Shown one piece after another: positions 33,530 through 42,649 of a stretch of 64,000 nt of DNA. Below the pieces are notes generated by a model. That model saw only the letters and a program-made list of their open reading frames with translations, ran no database searches and had not been told where the DNA came from. Positions within the stretch are counted from its first letter, which is position 1; the number at the start of each line of letters is the position of its first letter. The DNA is from CAVUFH01 sp963740835 (GTDB lineage Bacteria > Actinomycetota > Acidimicrobiia > IMCC26256 > PALSA-610): positions 992,001-1,056,000 of the forward strand of contig CAVUFH010000003.1 in assembly GCA_963740835.1 (NCBI GenBank), in the 5' to 3' direction. The translations under genes were made by a program, and so were the position numbers.

Positions 33530-35482
33530 ATGGAGCCGGTGCCGTCGACCCGCACGACCTCGTGCCCGCTCGACTGCCCGGACACGTGCACGCTCACGGT
33601 CACCGTCGATGCGGGCCGGCTCATCGCCGTCGGCGCGGCCGAAGGGAACCCGCTCACGCGCGGCTTCATCTGCCAGAAGGTCTCGCGCCATGCGCAACGC
33701 GTCTACGCGCCCGAGCGGGTGCTCACGCCGCTCGTGCGCACCGGGCCGAAAGGTTCGGGGGAATTTCGCAGCGTGTCCTGGGACGACGCGCTCGACCTCG
33801 TCGTGGCCCGGATGCGTGACGCGATCGCGACCGACGGACCCGCGTCAGTGGTGCCATGGATCTACAGCTCGTCGGCGCCCGCGCTGCAGACGGTGCTGCC
33901 GACGCGGCTGTTCGGGATGATCGGCGCCACCGTGGTCGATGACACGATCTGTGCCGCCACGCAGGGCAAGGCGTGGGACGAGATGTTCGACGGGATGCTC
34001 TCGGCCGATCCACTGGATGTCGAGCACGCACGGCTCGTCGTGGTGTGGGGGGCGAACCCGGCCGTGAGCAATACGCATTTCCCACCCCTCGTGACCCGCG
34101 CGCAGCGGGACGGTGCGCAGCTGGTCGTCGTGGACCCTCGACGCACCGGCATGGCCAAGCGCGCCGACCTGCATCTCGCGCCGCGGCCGGGCACCGACGT
34201 AGCCCTCGCGTACGCCGTCGCGCGCGAGCTCGCGCACAGCGGTCGAATGGACGCTGCGTTCCTCGACGCGCACGCGGTGGGTGTCGACGAGTTCCTCGGT
34301 GCCGCAGCGGAGTGGACGCTCGCGCGGGCGGGCGAGACGACCGGGGTCGACGCGCGCGACATCGCGGCGTTCGCCGATCTGCTCGCGGGGGTTCGGCCCG
34401 CGTTCTTCAGAGTCGGTTGGGGTTTGGAACGGACGCGCAACGGCGGTTCTGCGTGCGCAGCCGTGTTCGCGCTGCCGGTGCTCACGGGTCAGTTCGCCAC
34501 GTTGGGGAGCGGCATCCTCGCGAGCACCGCCGACGGCACGCCCCTCGCGATACGTCGCGTCGCCACGCCCGACCCGCCCCGCGTGCTCAACATGAACCAC
34601 CTCGGTCGGTATCTCACCTCCGCGCCACCCGACCCGCCGGTGCGCGTGCTGTTCGTCATCGGCGCGAACCCCATCGTGAGTGCGCCGGAGCAGCAGTTGG
34701 TGCTCGACGGCCTGGCGCGCGACGACGTGTTCACGGTCGTGCACGATCAGGTCCTCACGGACACCGCCCGGTTCGCCGACATCGTGCTCCCGGCGACGAC
34801 GCACTTCGAAGCGCCCGACGTGACCCGCTCCTACGGCTCGTTCACGCGGCACCGGATGCCCGCCGTCATCGACCGCGTCGGCGAGAGCCGGACGAACACG
34901 GAGATGACGTCGGCGCTCGCGGCCAGGCTCGGTTTCGACGGTGACCTGTTCCCGGATTCCACCGCGGCGCTGAGTGACGTCAACTTTGCGCCGGGCGCGG
35001 AAGTGACGCGTCCGGCCGGTACGACCGTGCAGTTCCGTGACACCTTCCCCACCGGTGGCCGGGCCCGCCTGGCCGGCCTCGACGAGATCGACGTGCCGCG
35101 GTACCAGGCGTTCGAGAGCCGCTTCCCGCTGTGCCTGATCAGCCCGGCCAGCCCGCGCACGATCAACTCGATGTTCGGCGAGTTCCAAGGGCCCGATCCG
35201 GTGCTGCGGATGCATCCCGACGATGCAAGCGCGCGCGGGCTCACCGACCGGTCGGCCGTCCGCGTCTTCAACGCGACGGCCGCGCTCACCACGGAGTTGG
35301 TGATCGACGCCGACCTGATGCCGGGTGTCGTGTCGATGCCGAAGGGTCTGTGGCGACGGAGCCTTCCGGGCGGGCTGACCGCGAACGCGTTCGCGCCGGA
35401 CACGCTCTCCGACCTCGCCGGTGGCGCCTGCTTCAACGACGCGCGCGTCGAGGTCGCGGCCGCAATACCCTCGAAACCGTGA
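33530..35482 (+). CDS. Molybdopterin oxidoreductase (DMSO reductase family)
   Basis: A 650-residue molybdo-bis-PGD oxidoreductase. An N-terminal [4Fe-4S] site is formed by cysteines in CPLDCPDTC and by the later FICQK Cys. Core motifs include VVWGANPAVSNTH, VVDPRRTGMAKRADLHL and VIGANPIVSAPEQQ. The C-terminal molydopterin dinucleotide domain holds RTINSMFGE and MHPDDASARGL. No TAT signal, no electron-transfer or membrane subunit next to it, so it probably is a cytoplasmic assimilatory-type enzyme; substrate unknown. Stop overlaps the next GTG. Confidence 0.88.
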   Translation: MEPVPSTRTTSCPLDCPDTCTLTVTVDAGRLIAVGAAEGNPLTRGFICQKVSRHAQRVYAPERVLTPLVRTGPKGSGEFRSVSWDDALDLVVARMRDAIATDGPASVVPWIYSSSAPALQTVLPTRLFGMIGATVVDDTICAATQGKAWDEMFDGMLSADPLDVEHARLVVVWGANPAVSNTHFPPLVTRAQRDGAQLVVVDPRRTGMAKRADLHLAPRPGTDVALAYAVARELAHSGRMDAAFLDAHAVGVDEFLGAAAEWTLARAGETTGVDARDIAAFADLLAGVRPAFFRVGWGLERTRNGGSACAAVFALPVLTGQFATLGSGILASTADGTPLAIRRVATPDPPRVLNMNHLGRYLTSAPPDPPVRVLFVIGANPIVSAPEQQLVLDGLARDDVFTVVHDQVLTDTARFADIVLPATTHFEAPDVTRSYGSFTRHRMPAVIDRVGESRTNTEMTSALAARLGFDGDLFPDSTAALSDVNFAPGAEVTRPAGTTVQFRDTFPTGGRARLAGLDEIDVPRYQAFESRFPLCLISPASPRTINSMFGEFQGPDPVLRMHPDDASARGLTDRSAVRVFNATAALTTELVIDADLMPGVVSMPKGLWRRSLPGGLTANAFAPDTLSDLAGGACFNDARVEVAAAIPSKP

Positions 35483-35967
35483 AGCCCCTCCACTGGCAGC
35501 AGGACACGCCGTTCGGCGTCGTCACCGTGATCACGAGCGCGCAGGGCGTGCGCGCGATCGGGCTGCCCGAGGACGAGCTCGCGGCGCTGGTCGCCGACTC
35601 CGAGGCCGGTCGCGACGAGCAGGTCGCACGCGCGCTCGACGCGTGGTTCACCGGCCGGTCGCGCACGCTCTCGGTTCCGCTCGATCTCGACGGGATCGAC
35701 GGTTTCCGTCGCACCGTGTTGGAGACCCTCGTCCGCGAGGTCGGATGGGGCGAGACCGTCTCTTACGGGGAGCTCGCGGAGATGGCGGGCCGCCCACGCG
35801 CGGCGCGCGCGGTGGGCACCACGATGGCATCGAACCCGTTGCCCTTCGTCATCCCATGTCACCGGGTCGTTGCCGCGGGTGGACGCATCGGCGGCTACGG
35901 CGGAGGTCGCAACGCGGTGGCGTTGAAGCGGTCGCTGCTGGCACGCGAGGGCGTCACCTTTCCGTGA
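35479..35967 (+). CDS. ogt: Methylated-DNA-protein cysteine S-methyltransferase
   Basis: A 162-residue Ogt/MGMT protein that repairs O6-alkylguanine by transfer to its own cysteine. The active site is PCHRVV, followed by the family's GGYGGGRNAVALKRSLL. A typical SYGELAEMAGRPRAARAVG helix-turn-helix region lies before it. GTG start overlaps the previous stop, and its own stop overlaps the next GTG. Confidence 0.92.
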   Translation: MKPLHWQQDTPFGVVTVITSAQGVRAIGLPEDELAALVADSEAGRDEQVARALDAWFTGRSRTLSVPLDLDGIDGFRRTVLETLVREVGWGETVSYGELAEMAGRPRAARAVGTTMASNPLPFVIPCHRVVAAGGRIGGYGGGRNAVALKRSLLAREGVTFP

Positions 35968-36488
35968 CCGTGACGCGGCTCGTGCTCGTCCGGCACGGGC
36001 AGCACGACCTCGCGATCGACGACGGTCCGCTCACCAACATCGGCATACGGCAGTCCGTGGTGCTGGCCCGGGCGCTGCACGTCGATGGCACCGACGCGGT
36101 GTCGTCGAGTCCGTGGCAGCGGGCCCGGCAGACCGTCGAGCACTTCGGCGTGCACTACACCGTCAACGACCACCTGCGCGGCATTGATTTCGGGGAGTCG
36201 TTCGCCGGGGAGTCGATCGGTGCGTTCCTCGACAGAGTCGCCCGCGCGATGGCGAGACTCACGGCCGCGTCGATCTCGGGCCGCGTCATCGTGTGCACGC
36301 ACTCGGACGTGATCGATGCCGCGCTGCGGTGGGCCCGCGGGCTCGATCCCCACCGCGGATGGACGATCCAGAGCGTGGTGTGCAACGCGTCGACCACCGA
36401 GCTCGAGATCCGGCCTGGTGCGCCGGCGGTCATATGTCGCGTCGGCGACGTGAGCTACTTGCCGGCCGAGCTCGTGACCGACATCTGA
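35964..36488 (+). CDS. Histidine phosphatase family protein
   Basis: A 174-residue phosphoglycerate mutase-like phosphatase. The phospho-His is in LVLVRHGQHD near the N-terminus, and the second catalytic His in VIVCTHSDVID. SSPWQRARQT is the conserved mid-motif. Length is at the lower end for the family. The reaction is phosphomonoester hydrolysis; substrate unknown. Its 3' end overlaps the convergent fumarase gene by 34 bases. Confidence 0.88.
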   Translation: MTVTRLVLVRHGQHDLAIDDGPLTNIGIRQSVVLARALHVDGTDAVSSSPWQRARQTVEHFGVHYTVNDHLRGIDFGESFAGESIGAFLDRVARAMARLTAASISGRVIVCTHSDVIDAALRWARGLDPHRGWTIQSVVCNASTTELEIRPGAPAVICRVGDVSYLPAELVTDI

Positions 36489-38098
36489 GTCGCCGCGAAG
36501 AAGTCGTTGCCTTTGTCGTCGACGACGATGAACGCGGGGAAGTCCCGCACTTCGATCTTCCACACCGCTTCCATGCCGAGCTCGGGGTATTCGAGCACCT
36601 CGACCTTGGTGATGCAGTCCTTGGCGAGCCGCGCGGCCGGGCCGCCGATCGACCCGAGGTAGAAGCCGCCGTACTTGTTGCACGCCTCGGTGACGACGTT
36701 CGAACGGTTGCCCTTGGCGAGCATCACGAGCGACCCGCCGTGCGCCTGGAAGAGGTCGACGTAGGAGTCCATGCGCCCCGCGGTGGTCGGCCCGAAGGAG
36801 CCGGACGCGTAGCCTTCGGGCGTCTTGGCCGGGCCGGCGTAGTAGACGCAGTAGTCGCGCAGGTACGGCGGCATCCCCTCGCCGGCGTCGAGTCGTTCCT
36901 TGATCTTGGCGTGCGCGATGTCGCGCGCGACGACGAGGTGCCCGGTGAGCATGACGCGCGTGCGCACCGGATACTGCGAGAGCGTGCGCCGGATCTCGTC
37001 CATTGGCTGGTTGAGGTCGATCGCAACCGCGGTGCCACCTTCGAGCTCGTCCTCGGTGATGTCGGGAAGGTACTTGGCGGGATCGGTCTCGAGCTGTTCG
37101 AGGAACACGCCCTCGGCGGTGATCTTGCCGAGAGTCTGCCGGTCGGCCGAGCAGGACACTGCGAGCGCAACCGGGCACGAAGCACCGTGGCGCGGGAGGC
37201 GGATCACGCGCACGTCGTGACAGAAGTACTTCCCGCCGAACTGGGCGCCGATGCCGAACTGTTGGGTGAGGCCGAGCACTTGCTGTTCCAGCTCGAGGTC
37301 GCGGAAGCCGCGGCCGAGCTCGTTGCCGTCGCGTGGCAGCGTGTCGAGGTAGCGCGCCGACGCGAGCTTCGCGGTCTTCAACGCGAACTCCGCGGACGTG
37401 CCGCCGATGACGAGCGCGAGGTGGTACGGCGGACACGCGGCGGTGCCGAGCGTGCGCAGCTTCTCGTCCAACCACGACATGAGGCTGTGGGGGTTGAGGA
37501 GGGCCTTGGTCTCCTGGAAGAGCAGGCTCTTGTTCGCCGATCCGCCACCCTTGGCCATGAACAACAACTTGTACGCGTCACCCGCGACCGCTTCGATCTC
37601 GATCTCGGCGGGCAGGTTGGAACCCGTGTTCTTCTCGGTGTAGGTGTCGAGCGGTGCAAGCTGCGAGTGCCGCAGGTTGTCCTCGGCGTAGGTGCGGAAG
37701 ATGCCGCGCGCGATCGCCTCGCGATCATTGCCACCCGTGAGCACCAGTTCGCCCTTCTTGCCCTTCACGAGCGCGGTGCCGGTGTCCTGGCAGGAGGGGA
37801 GCACGCCGCCGGCGGCGATGCACACGTTCTTCAGCAGTTCGAGCGCGACGAATCGATCGTTCGGTGACGCTTCGGGGTCGTCGAGGATCACCGCGAGCTC
37901 CGCGAGGTGACCGGGCCGCAGCAGGTGCGCGATCTCGTGCATCGCAGTGCGGGTGAGCAGCGTGAGTGCTTCGGGATCGACCTCGAGGAATTCCCGGCCA
38001 CCCGCGGTGAACGTCGAGACGTAGTCGCTCGTCAGCAACCGGTACGGCGTGTCGTCGGCGCCGAGCGGCAACATGTCCTGGTAGGCAAAGTGCACCAT
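36455..38098 (-). CDS. Fumarate hydratase, class I (iron-sulfur)
   Basis: A 547-residue single-chain class I fumarase (alpha and beta domains fused, FumA/FumB type), converting fumarate to malate with an oxygen-sensitive [4Fe-4S] cluster. Cluster cysteines are in LPSCQDTGTA, TAACPPYHLA and GASCPVALA. The C-terminal domain contains SFGPTTAGRMDSYVD. ATG 38098 gives the usual length; upstream in-frame residues enter the fumC leader. Divergent from fumC with 61 bases between starts. Confidence 0.95.
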   Translation of the reverse strand: MVHFAYQDMLPLGADDTPYRLLTSDYVSTFTAGGREFLEVDPEALTLLTRTAMHEIAHLLRPGHLAELAVILDDPEASPNDRFVALELLKNVCIAAGGVLPSCQDTGTALVKGKKGELVLTGGNDREAIARGIFRTYAEDNLRHSQLAPLDTYTEKNTGSNLPAEIEIEAVAGDAYKLLFMAKGGGSANKSLLFQETKALLNPHSLMSWLDEKLRTLGTAACPPYHLALVIGGTSAEFALKTAKLASARYLDTLPRDGNELGRGFRDLELEQQVLGLTQQFGIGAQFGGKYFCHDVRVIRLPRHGASCPVALAVSCSADRQTLGKITAEGVFLEQLETDPAKYLPDITEDELEGGTAVAIDLNQPMDEIRRTLSQYPVRTRVMLTGHLVVARDIAHAKIKERLDAGEGMPPYLRDYCVYYAGPAKTPEGYASGSFGPTTAGRMDSYVDLFQAHGGSLVMLAKGNRSNVVTEACNKYGGFYLGSIGGPAARLAKDCITKVEVLEYPELGMEAVWKIEVRDFPAFIVVDDKGNDFFAATQMSVTSSAGK

Positions 38099-38159
38099 GC
38101 CCAGACCGTACCGTGGGGAGTGCCGGAACTTGCCAGCCGCCAACTGCAGAGGAGGGCCC

Positions 38160-39554
38160 ATGCCCGACAACTCGTACCGCGTCGAGCACGACTCGATGGG
38201 AGAGGTTCGGGTGCCGGCCGACGCTCAGTGGGGCACGCAAACCCAGCGCGCCATCGAGAATTTCCCGATCTCCGGGCTGCCGATCGAGCCCACGCTGGTG
38301 CGGGCGCTGGCGCTGATCAAGGCCGAAGCGGCGCGTGTCAACGTAGGCCTGCGCGACGTGCCCAAGGTGACGAAACCGGTCGGCGACGCGATCGCGGCCG
38401 CAGCCGAAATGGTCGCCGACGGCCGGTTCGACGCGCACTTCCCGATCGACACGTTCCAGACGGGTTCCGGCACCTCATCGAACATGAACGCGAACGAGGT
38501 CATCGCACGGTTGGCGTCCGCCGCGTTCGGAGACGCGATCCACCCGAACGATCAGGTGAACGCGTCGCAATCGTCGAACGACGTGTTCCCTTCGGCGGTC
38601 CACCTCGCGGTCGCGCTGAGCGTCGTCGAGGACCTGATCCCCGCCTGCGAGCAATTGGTCAAGTCGCTGCGCAAGAAGCAGCGCGCCTTCGCCAAGGTCG
38701 TGAAGTCGGGCCGCACGCATCTCATGGACGCCACCCCGGTCACGCTGGGCCAGGAGTTCGGTGGCTACGCGAGCCAGATCGAAGATGGCATCGCGCGCCT
38801 GCGCGGGACGCTGCCGCGCGTGTGCTCGCTCCCGCTCGGTGGCACCGCGGTGGGTACCGGTATCAACGCCCCGAAACAGTTCGCGAAGCGGGTCATCGCG
38901 CGCCTGGCCGAACGCACGGACCTTCCCCTCACCGAAGCGGAGGACCATTTCGCGGCGCAGGGCGCGCGCGACGCGCTCGTCGAGTGCAGCGGCCAGTTGC
39001 GCACGCTCGGCACGTCGTTGTTCAAGATCGCGAGCGACATCCGGCTCATGGGCAGCGGCCCGCGCACCGGGCTGGCCGAGATCAGGATCCCGGACCTGCA
39101 ACCCGGTTCGTCGATCATGCCCGGCAAGGTGAACCCGGTGATCGCCGAAGTCGTCACGCAGGTGAGCGTGCAGGTATTCGGCAACGACACCGCGATCGCG
39201 TTCGCCGGCTCGCAGGGACACTTCGAGCTCAACGTGTTCGTGCCGTTGATCGCCCGCAACCTGCTCGAGTCGATCCGGCTGCTGACGTCCGCGTGCACGG
39301 TGTTCGCGGAACGTTGCATCGACGGCATCGAGCCCAACGTCGAACGAATGAAGCAGTACGCGGAGTCGTCACCGTCGATCGGTACCGCGCTCAACCCGTA
39401 CCTCGGCTACGAGGTCGCGGCGGAGATCGTGAAGGAAGCGACCAAGAGCGGTCGATCCGTGCGCGAGGTCGTGAAGCGGCGCAAGCTCATGACCGACGAG
39501 GAGCTCGATCGCGCCCTCGACGTGCTCGCGCTCACGCGCGGCGGCATCACGTAA
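38160..39554 (+). CDS. fumC: Fumarate hydratase, class II
   Basis: A 464-residue iron-free class II fumarase. The signature loop GSSIMPGKVNPV carries the catalytic Ser. Also present are SGRTHLMDATPVTLGQE (after VVK), TGSGTSSNMNANEV and ASQSSNDVFPSA. AGAGGAGGGCCC precedes the ATG. With the class I enzyme next door the organism has two fumarases that differ in oxygen sensitivity. Confidence 0.97.
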   Translation: MPDNSYRVEHDSMGEVRVPADAQWGTQTQRAIENFPISGLPIEPTLVRALALIKAEAARVNVGLRDVPKVTKPVGDAIAAAAEMVADGRFDAHFPIDTFQTGSGTSSNMNANEVIARLASAAFGDAIHPNDQVNASQSSNDVFPSAVHLAVALSVVEDLIPACEQLVKSLRKKQRAFAKVVKSGRTHLMDATPVTLGQEFGGYASQIEDGIARLRGTLPRVCSLPLGGTAVGTGINAPKQFAKRVIARLAERTDLPLTEAEDHFAAQGARDALVECSGQLRTLGTSLFKIASDIRLMGSGPRTGLAEIRIPDLQPGSSIMPGKVNPVIAEVVTQVSVQVFGNDTAIAFAGSQGHFELNVFVPLIARNLLESIRLLTSACTVFAERCIDGIEPNVERMKQYAESSPSIGTALNPYLGYEVAAEIVKEATKSGRSVREVVKRRKLMTDEELDRALDVLALTRGGIT

Positions 39555-39565
39555 CGTCAACGTCC

Positions 39566-40480
39566 ATGTCGAGCCAAGAAGGGTCGAAGCGCGCGATCAT
39601 CGCCGCGTTCCTCGCGAACCTCGGGATCGCGCTGAGCAAGTTCCTTGTGTTCCTGCTCACGGGCGCGGCATCGCTGCTCGCGGAAGCGATTCACTCCACG
39701 GCCGACACCGGCAATCAAGGATTGCTGATGCTCGGTGCCAAGCAGGCGCGCAGGCCCGCCGACGCCGAGCATCCCTTCGGGTACGCGAACCGCCGCTACT
39801 TCTGGTCGTTCATCGTCGCGCTGGTGCTGTTCAGCCTGGGCGGCCTGTTCGCGATCTTCGAAGGCATCGAGAAGCTACGCGATCCGCACGAGCTCGATCA
39901 TGTGGGCCTCGCGATCGGGATGCTGCTCTTCGCCATCGTGCTCGAGGGCTGGTCTTTTCGCACGGCCTACATGGAATCGAAGAAGATCCGCGGCGAGCAG
40001 AGCACGTTCACCTTCATCCGCCGCTCGCGGTCGCCCGAGATCCCGGTCGTGCTGCTCGAGGACACGGGTGCGCTGGTCGGCCTGGGAATCGCGCTGTTCG
40101 GAGTCTGCATGGCCGCGGCCACCGACGAGCCCCGCTGGGATGCCGCCGGCAGCCTTGCCATCGGCATCCTGCTCGTGGTCATCGCGGTCTTCCTCGCCAA
40201 CGAGATGGCGAGCCTCCTGCTCGGCGAAGCGGCGACGCACGAGGACATCGCCAAGATCCGCGCCGCGATCGACAGCCATCCGTGCGTTGTGCGGATCATC
40301 CATCTCCGCACCGAGCACGTCGGGCCGGAAGACATCATGCTCGCGACCAAGATCGAATTCGACCACGGTATGACGATCGAAGAGCTGGCGGAGGAGATCG
40401 ACGCGGTCGAAGCGCGCGTCCGCGCCGCGGTCCCCACCACCCGCCTCATCTTCATCGAGCCCGACGTCTACCGCGCCTAA
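39566..40480 (+). CDS. Cation diffusion facilitator transporter
   Basis: A 304-residue CDF family protein, likely exporting Zn2+, Fe2+, Mn2+ or Co2+ against protons. About six hydrophobic segments are visible, with LLAEAIHSTADTGNQGLL containing the HxxxD metal site in TM2. The paired site in TM5 reads EDTGALVG (ExxG instead of HxxxD). The cytoplasmic C-terminal domain has the HLRTEHVGPEDIML stretch. Follows fumC by 11 bases; may be co-transcribed. Confidence 0.9.
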   Translation: MSSQEGSKRAIIAAFLANLGIALSKFLVFLLTGAASLLAEAIHSTADTGNQGLLMLGAKQARRPADAEHPFGYANRRYFWSFIVALVLFSLGGLFAIFEGIEKLRDPHELDHVGLAIGMLLFAIVLEGWSFRTAYMESKKIRGEQSTFTFIRRSRSPEIPVVLLEDTGALVGLGIALFGVCMAAATDEPRWDAAGSLAIGILLVVIAVFLANEMASLLLGEAATHEDIAKIRAAIDSHPCVVRIIHLRTEHVGPEDIMLATKIEFDHGMTIEELAEEIDAVEARVRAAVPTTRLIFIEPDVYRA

Positions 40481-40485
40481 CCGCA

Positions 40486-40535
40486 GGTTTTGGCGACATC
40501 TCGCGACCGTCCCGGTCGCCGATTGTCGCAAGAAC
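40486..40535 (-). repeat. Palindromic repeat, copy 1 (3' flank of AAA gene)
   Basis: A 50-base element read on the minus strand as GTTCTTGCGACAATC, a central imperfect palindrome, then TGTCGCCAAAACC. It is about 43/50 identical to the plus-strand copy at 41959-42008, so the pair forms an inverted repeat around the AAA gene. It lies between the convergent ends of the cation-efflux and AAA genes and can fold into a hairpin, so it may serve as a terminator. Confidence 0.8.
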
Positions 40536-40540
40536 TGGGT

Positions 40541-41932
40541 TCAGGTGGGGATGTCGTCGGGGCGGAGGGTGCTGAGGTCGGCGGTGGTCGCGTCGGGCGC
40601 GTCGACGAGGCGGGTTGCGTGGCGACCGATGGCGGCCTCGAACAGGTTCCGCACCGCGCGTGCGTTGCCGAACGAACGGTCGCGCGGTTGCACGTCGAGC
40701 GCGGTGCGAACACGCGCGAGGGTTTCGGGGGCGGCGCGGTACGTGTTCTGCTCGCCGAGCGCGGCGAAGATCGTCAGCAGCTCGTCGGTCGAGTAGTCGG
40801 GGAACACGATCGTCTTCGAGAAGCGTGATCGGACGCCGGGGTTGCCGTCCAGCAGTTTGGCCATTGGCTCGGGGTAGCCGGCGACGACGACGACGAGTTG
40901 ATCACGCTCGTCTTCCATCGCTTTCAGCAGGGTTGCGATCGCTTCGTGGCCATAGTCCTCGGCACTCTCGTTCCACAGCGCATACGCCTCGTCGATGAAG
41001 AGCGTTCCACCGAGCGCCGAGGAGACGATCTCCCGTGTCTTCGTCGCGGTCTGCCCGAGATAGCCGGACACGAGCCCGCTGCGATCGGTCTCGACCAAAT
41101 GACCTTTGGCGAGCACCCCGAGTGCGCCGTAGATGCGCGAGAGGATGCGGGCGACCGTCGTCTTGCCGGTCCCCGGATTGCCGACGAAGACGAGGTGGCG
41201 ACTGCGGTCGGCGACGGGCAGCCCGTGCTGGCGGCGCAGCGCTTCGACCCGTGTGAGGCTGACGAGCTGGTGCACCTCGCGCTTGACCTCGGCGAGCCCG
41301 ATCAGCACGTCGAGCTCGTCGAGCAGCGCGTCGAGGGTGGGCGCGGTCTTCGGTGGCTCACCTGGGAGCCCGCCGAGCGTCGCGGGATCGGACGACGACG
41401 CGTTCGCCGGCGGTTGGGGGCGCGCGATCACCGGCGCGCGCAGGTGCTCGAGCAACATGCGGCGATAGGCGTCGAGCTCGTCGAGGCTCCGGCCGTCCGG
41501 CATCTCGGTGAGCGCGCAGATGGCGTGACCGATGCCGAGCGCGGCTTCGTAGTACGTCCACGCGTTCGCGGTTCCGGAAACGCGATCGTGCTGGACGAGT
41601 TGGTGGAAGATCGGTGAGACGGTGTCGACGAACTGGGCGTCACGCGTGAGCACGTCGGTCTGGCGCAACGCACCGAGCGGTCCGCTCGAGATCTCGTGCT
41701 CGAGCGCGCCGAACGAGCGCCGGAACGCGAGGAGCTCACGGTCGCCGAGGTGGGCGTCGGCGCACACGAAACCCGCCGCGAGCTGGCGGGCTTCCACCAG
41801 TAACCCGCGTGCCACGCTGTCTCGATCCAGCCCCTTCGCCTCGGGCCACTGCGCGACCGCCGGCTGCAGGCGTTCGACGAACTCGCCGACGGCGCGACTC
41901 AGCGCGCTGTCGTCGCCGGCATCGGTCCCCAT
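40541..41932 (-). CDS. CbxX/CfqX-type AAA+ ATPase
   Basis: A 463-residue protein. The C-terminal AAA+ module is of the CbxX/CfqX/EccA class: Walker A GNPGTGKTTVARIL, Walker B LFIDEAYALW, sensor region VVVVAGYPEPM and the arginine region NPGVRSRFSKTIVFPDY. Such ATPases remodel RuBisCO or serve type VII secretion, but neither partner is nearby. The N-terminal 200 residues, with a helical domain (VEARQLAAGFVCADAHLGDRE in part), are not recognised, with a Pro-rich linker after them. ATG 41932 is used; a TTG-started longer frame would enter the flanking repeat. Confidence 0.87.
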   Translation of the reverse strand: MGTDAGDDSALSRAVGEFVERLQPAVAQWPEAKGLDRDSVARGLLVEARQLAAGFVCADAHLGDRELLAFRRSFGALEHEISSGPLGALRQTDVLTRDAQFVDTVSPIFHQLVQHDRVSGTANAWTYYEAALGIGHAICALTEMPDGRSLDELDAYRRMLLEHLRAPVIARPQPPANASSSDPATLGGLPGEPPKTAPTLDALLDELDVLIGLAEVKREVHQLVSLTRVEALRRQHGLPVADRSRHLVFVGNPGTGKTTVARILSRIYGALGVLAKGHLVETDRSGLVSGYLGQTATKTREIVSSALGGTLFIDEAYALWNESAEDYGHEAIATLLKAMEDERDQLVVVVAGYPEPMAKLLDGNPGVRSRFSKTIVFPDYSTDELLTIFAALGEQNTYRAAPETLARVRTALDVQPRDRSFGNARAVRNLFEAAIGRHATRLVDAPDATTADLSTLRPDDIPT

Positions 41933-41958
41933 CGGTTCTTCATCGACCGCGACCGCCG

Positions 41959-42008
41959 GTTCTTGCGACAATCCGCGACCGGAACGTTCGCGGATTGTCG
42001 CCTAAACC
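41959..42008 (+). repeat. Palindromic repeat, copy 2 (5' flank of AAA gene)
   Basis: A 50-base element, GTTCTTGCGACAATC at one end and TGTCGCCTAAACC at the other. It contains a perfect 14-base inverted repeat (GCGACAATCCGCGA at 41965-41978 and its complement at 41988-42001) around a 9-base loop. It is the inverted partner of the copy at 40486. It lies downstream of the winged-helix-like gene and 26 bases upstream of the AAA start codon. Confidence 0.85.
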
Positions 42009-42015
42009 GGCAGGG

Positions 42016-42615
42016 TCAGGGTTGCGGTTCGCTCGCCCGCTCGCGGCCGAGGGCGAGGAGCAGGTCCTCGTGCACCTGCATCCAGACCGTGTGGTACGAG
42101 TCGATGCGCGGCGACGTAAACCACTCGTACTCACCTTCGTCCACCCGCTGCAACGCGGCGCGCAAGCGGCGCGGATATTCCTCGAACCGGTCGAGCTCAC
42201 GGGCGATCCGGCGGAGCACCGGTGCGGTGCGCTCGTCGAGCGCGCGCAGGCGGTCGATCACCGACCAGTCGTACTGCACGTCGGCGTGGTCGTTGGGAAC
42301 GTTGCCGGGTCGGAGCTGCCAGTCGTGACAGACGCGGAGGAACTCCGTGTTCAACGGCAGGAAGCGCTCGTAGCCGCGCGTCACCGCGGTCTCGACCTCG
42401 CTGCCCACCGCCGCGCGCGCCCAGCGCTCGTGCACGACGCGACCCTCGCCGGTGATCCGGTACGCGGCGCGTAACGGCGTCACGAGCCCGGCCTCGACGA
42501 GTTGGATGGCGATGATCGCGCGCGGCGAGCCGTCCTCGATCTCGATCAGCCCGCGGAGCCGCACCTCGTGGAGCAGAACGTACCCTTGGTCGGACAGCCC
42601 CGCGTCGGACGGCAC
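42016..42615 (-). CDS. Winged-helix-like hypothetical protein
   Basis: A 199-residue protein with no family I can name. The first 60 residues (GLSDQGYVLLHEVRLRGLIE, then AYRITGEGRVVHERWAR) have the pattern of a winged-helix domain with a beta wing. The rest is helical and rich in Trp, Arg and Glu. GTG 42615 is set by the divergent GTG at 42650 (34 bases away), and longer frames overlap that gene. The divergent layout suggests a regulator of, or partner to, the phosphohistidine-domain gene; this is inference. Confidence 0.7.
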   Translation of the reverse strand: MPSDAGLSDQGYVLLHEVRLRGLIEIEDGSPRAIIAIQLVEAGLVTPLRAAYRITGEGRVVHERWARAAVGSEVETAVTRGYERFLPLNTEFLRVCHDWQLRPGNVPNDHADVQYDWSVIDRLRALDERTAPVLRRIARELDRFEEYPRRLRAALQRVDEGEYEWFTSPRIDSYHTVWMQVHEDLLLALGRERASEPQP

Positions 42616-42649
42616 GGCGGTCGATGCTACCGAGTTAGATTCTGCGGTC

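Noticed and set aside
40541..42008. Transposon interpretation of the AAA gene with its inverted repeats
   Set aside because: No transposase and no target-site duplication seen; the repeats are better read as REP-like or terminator hairpins.
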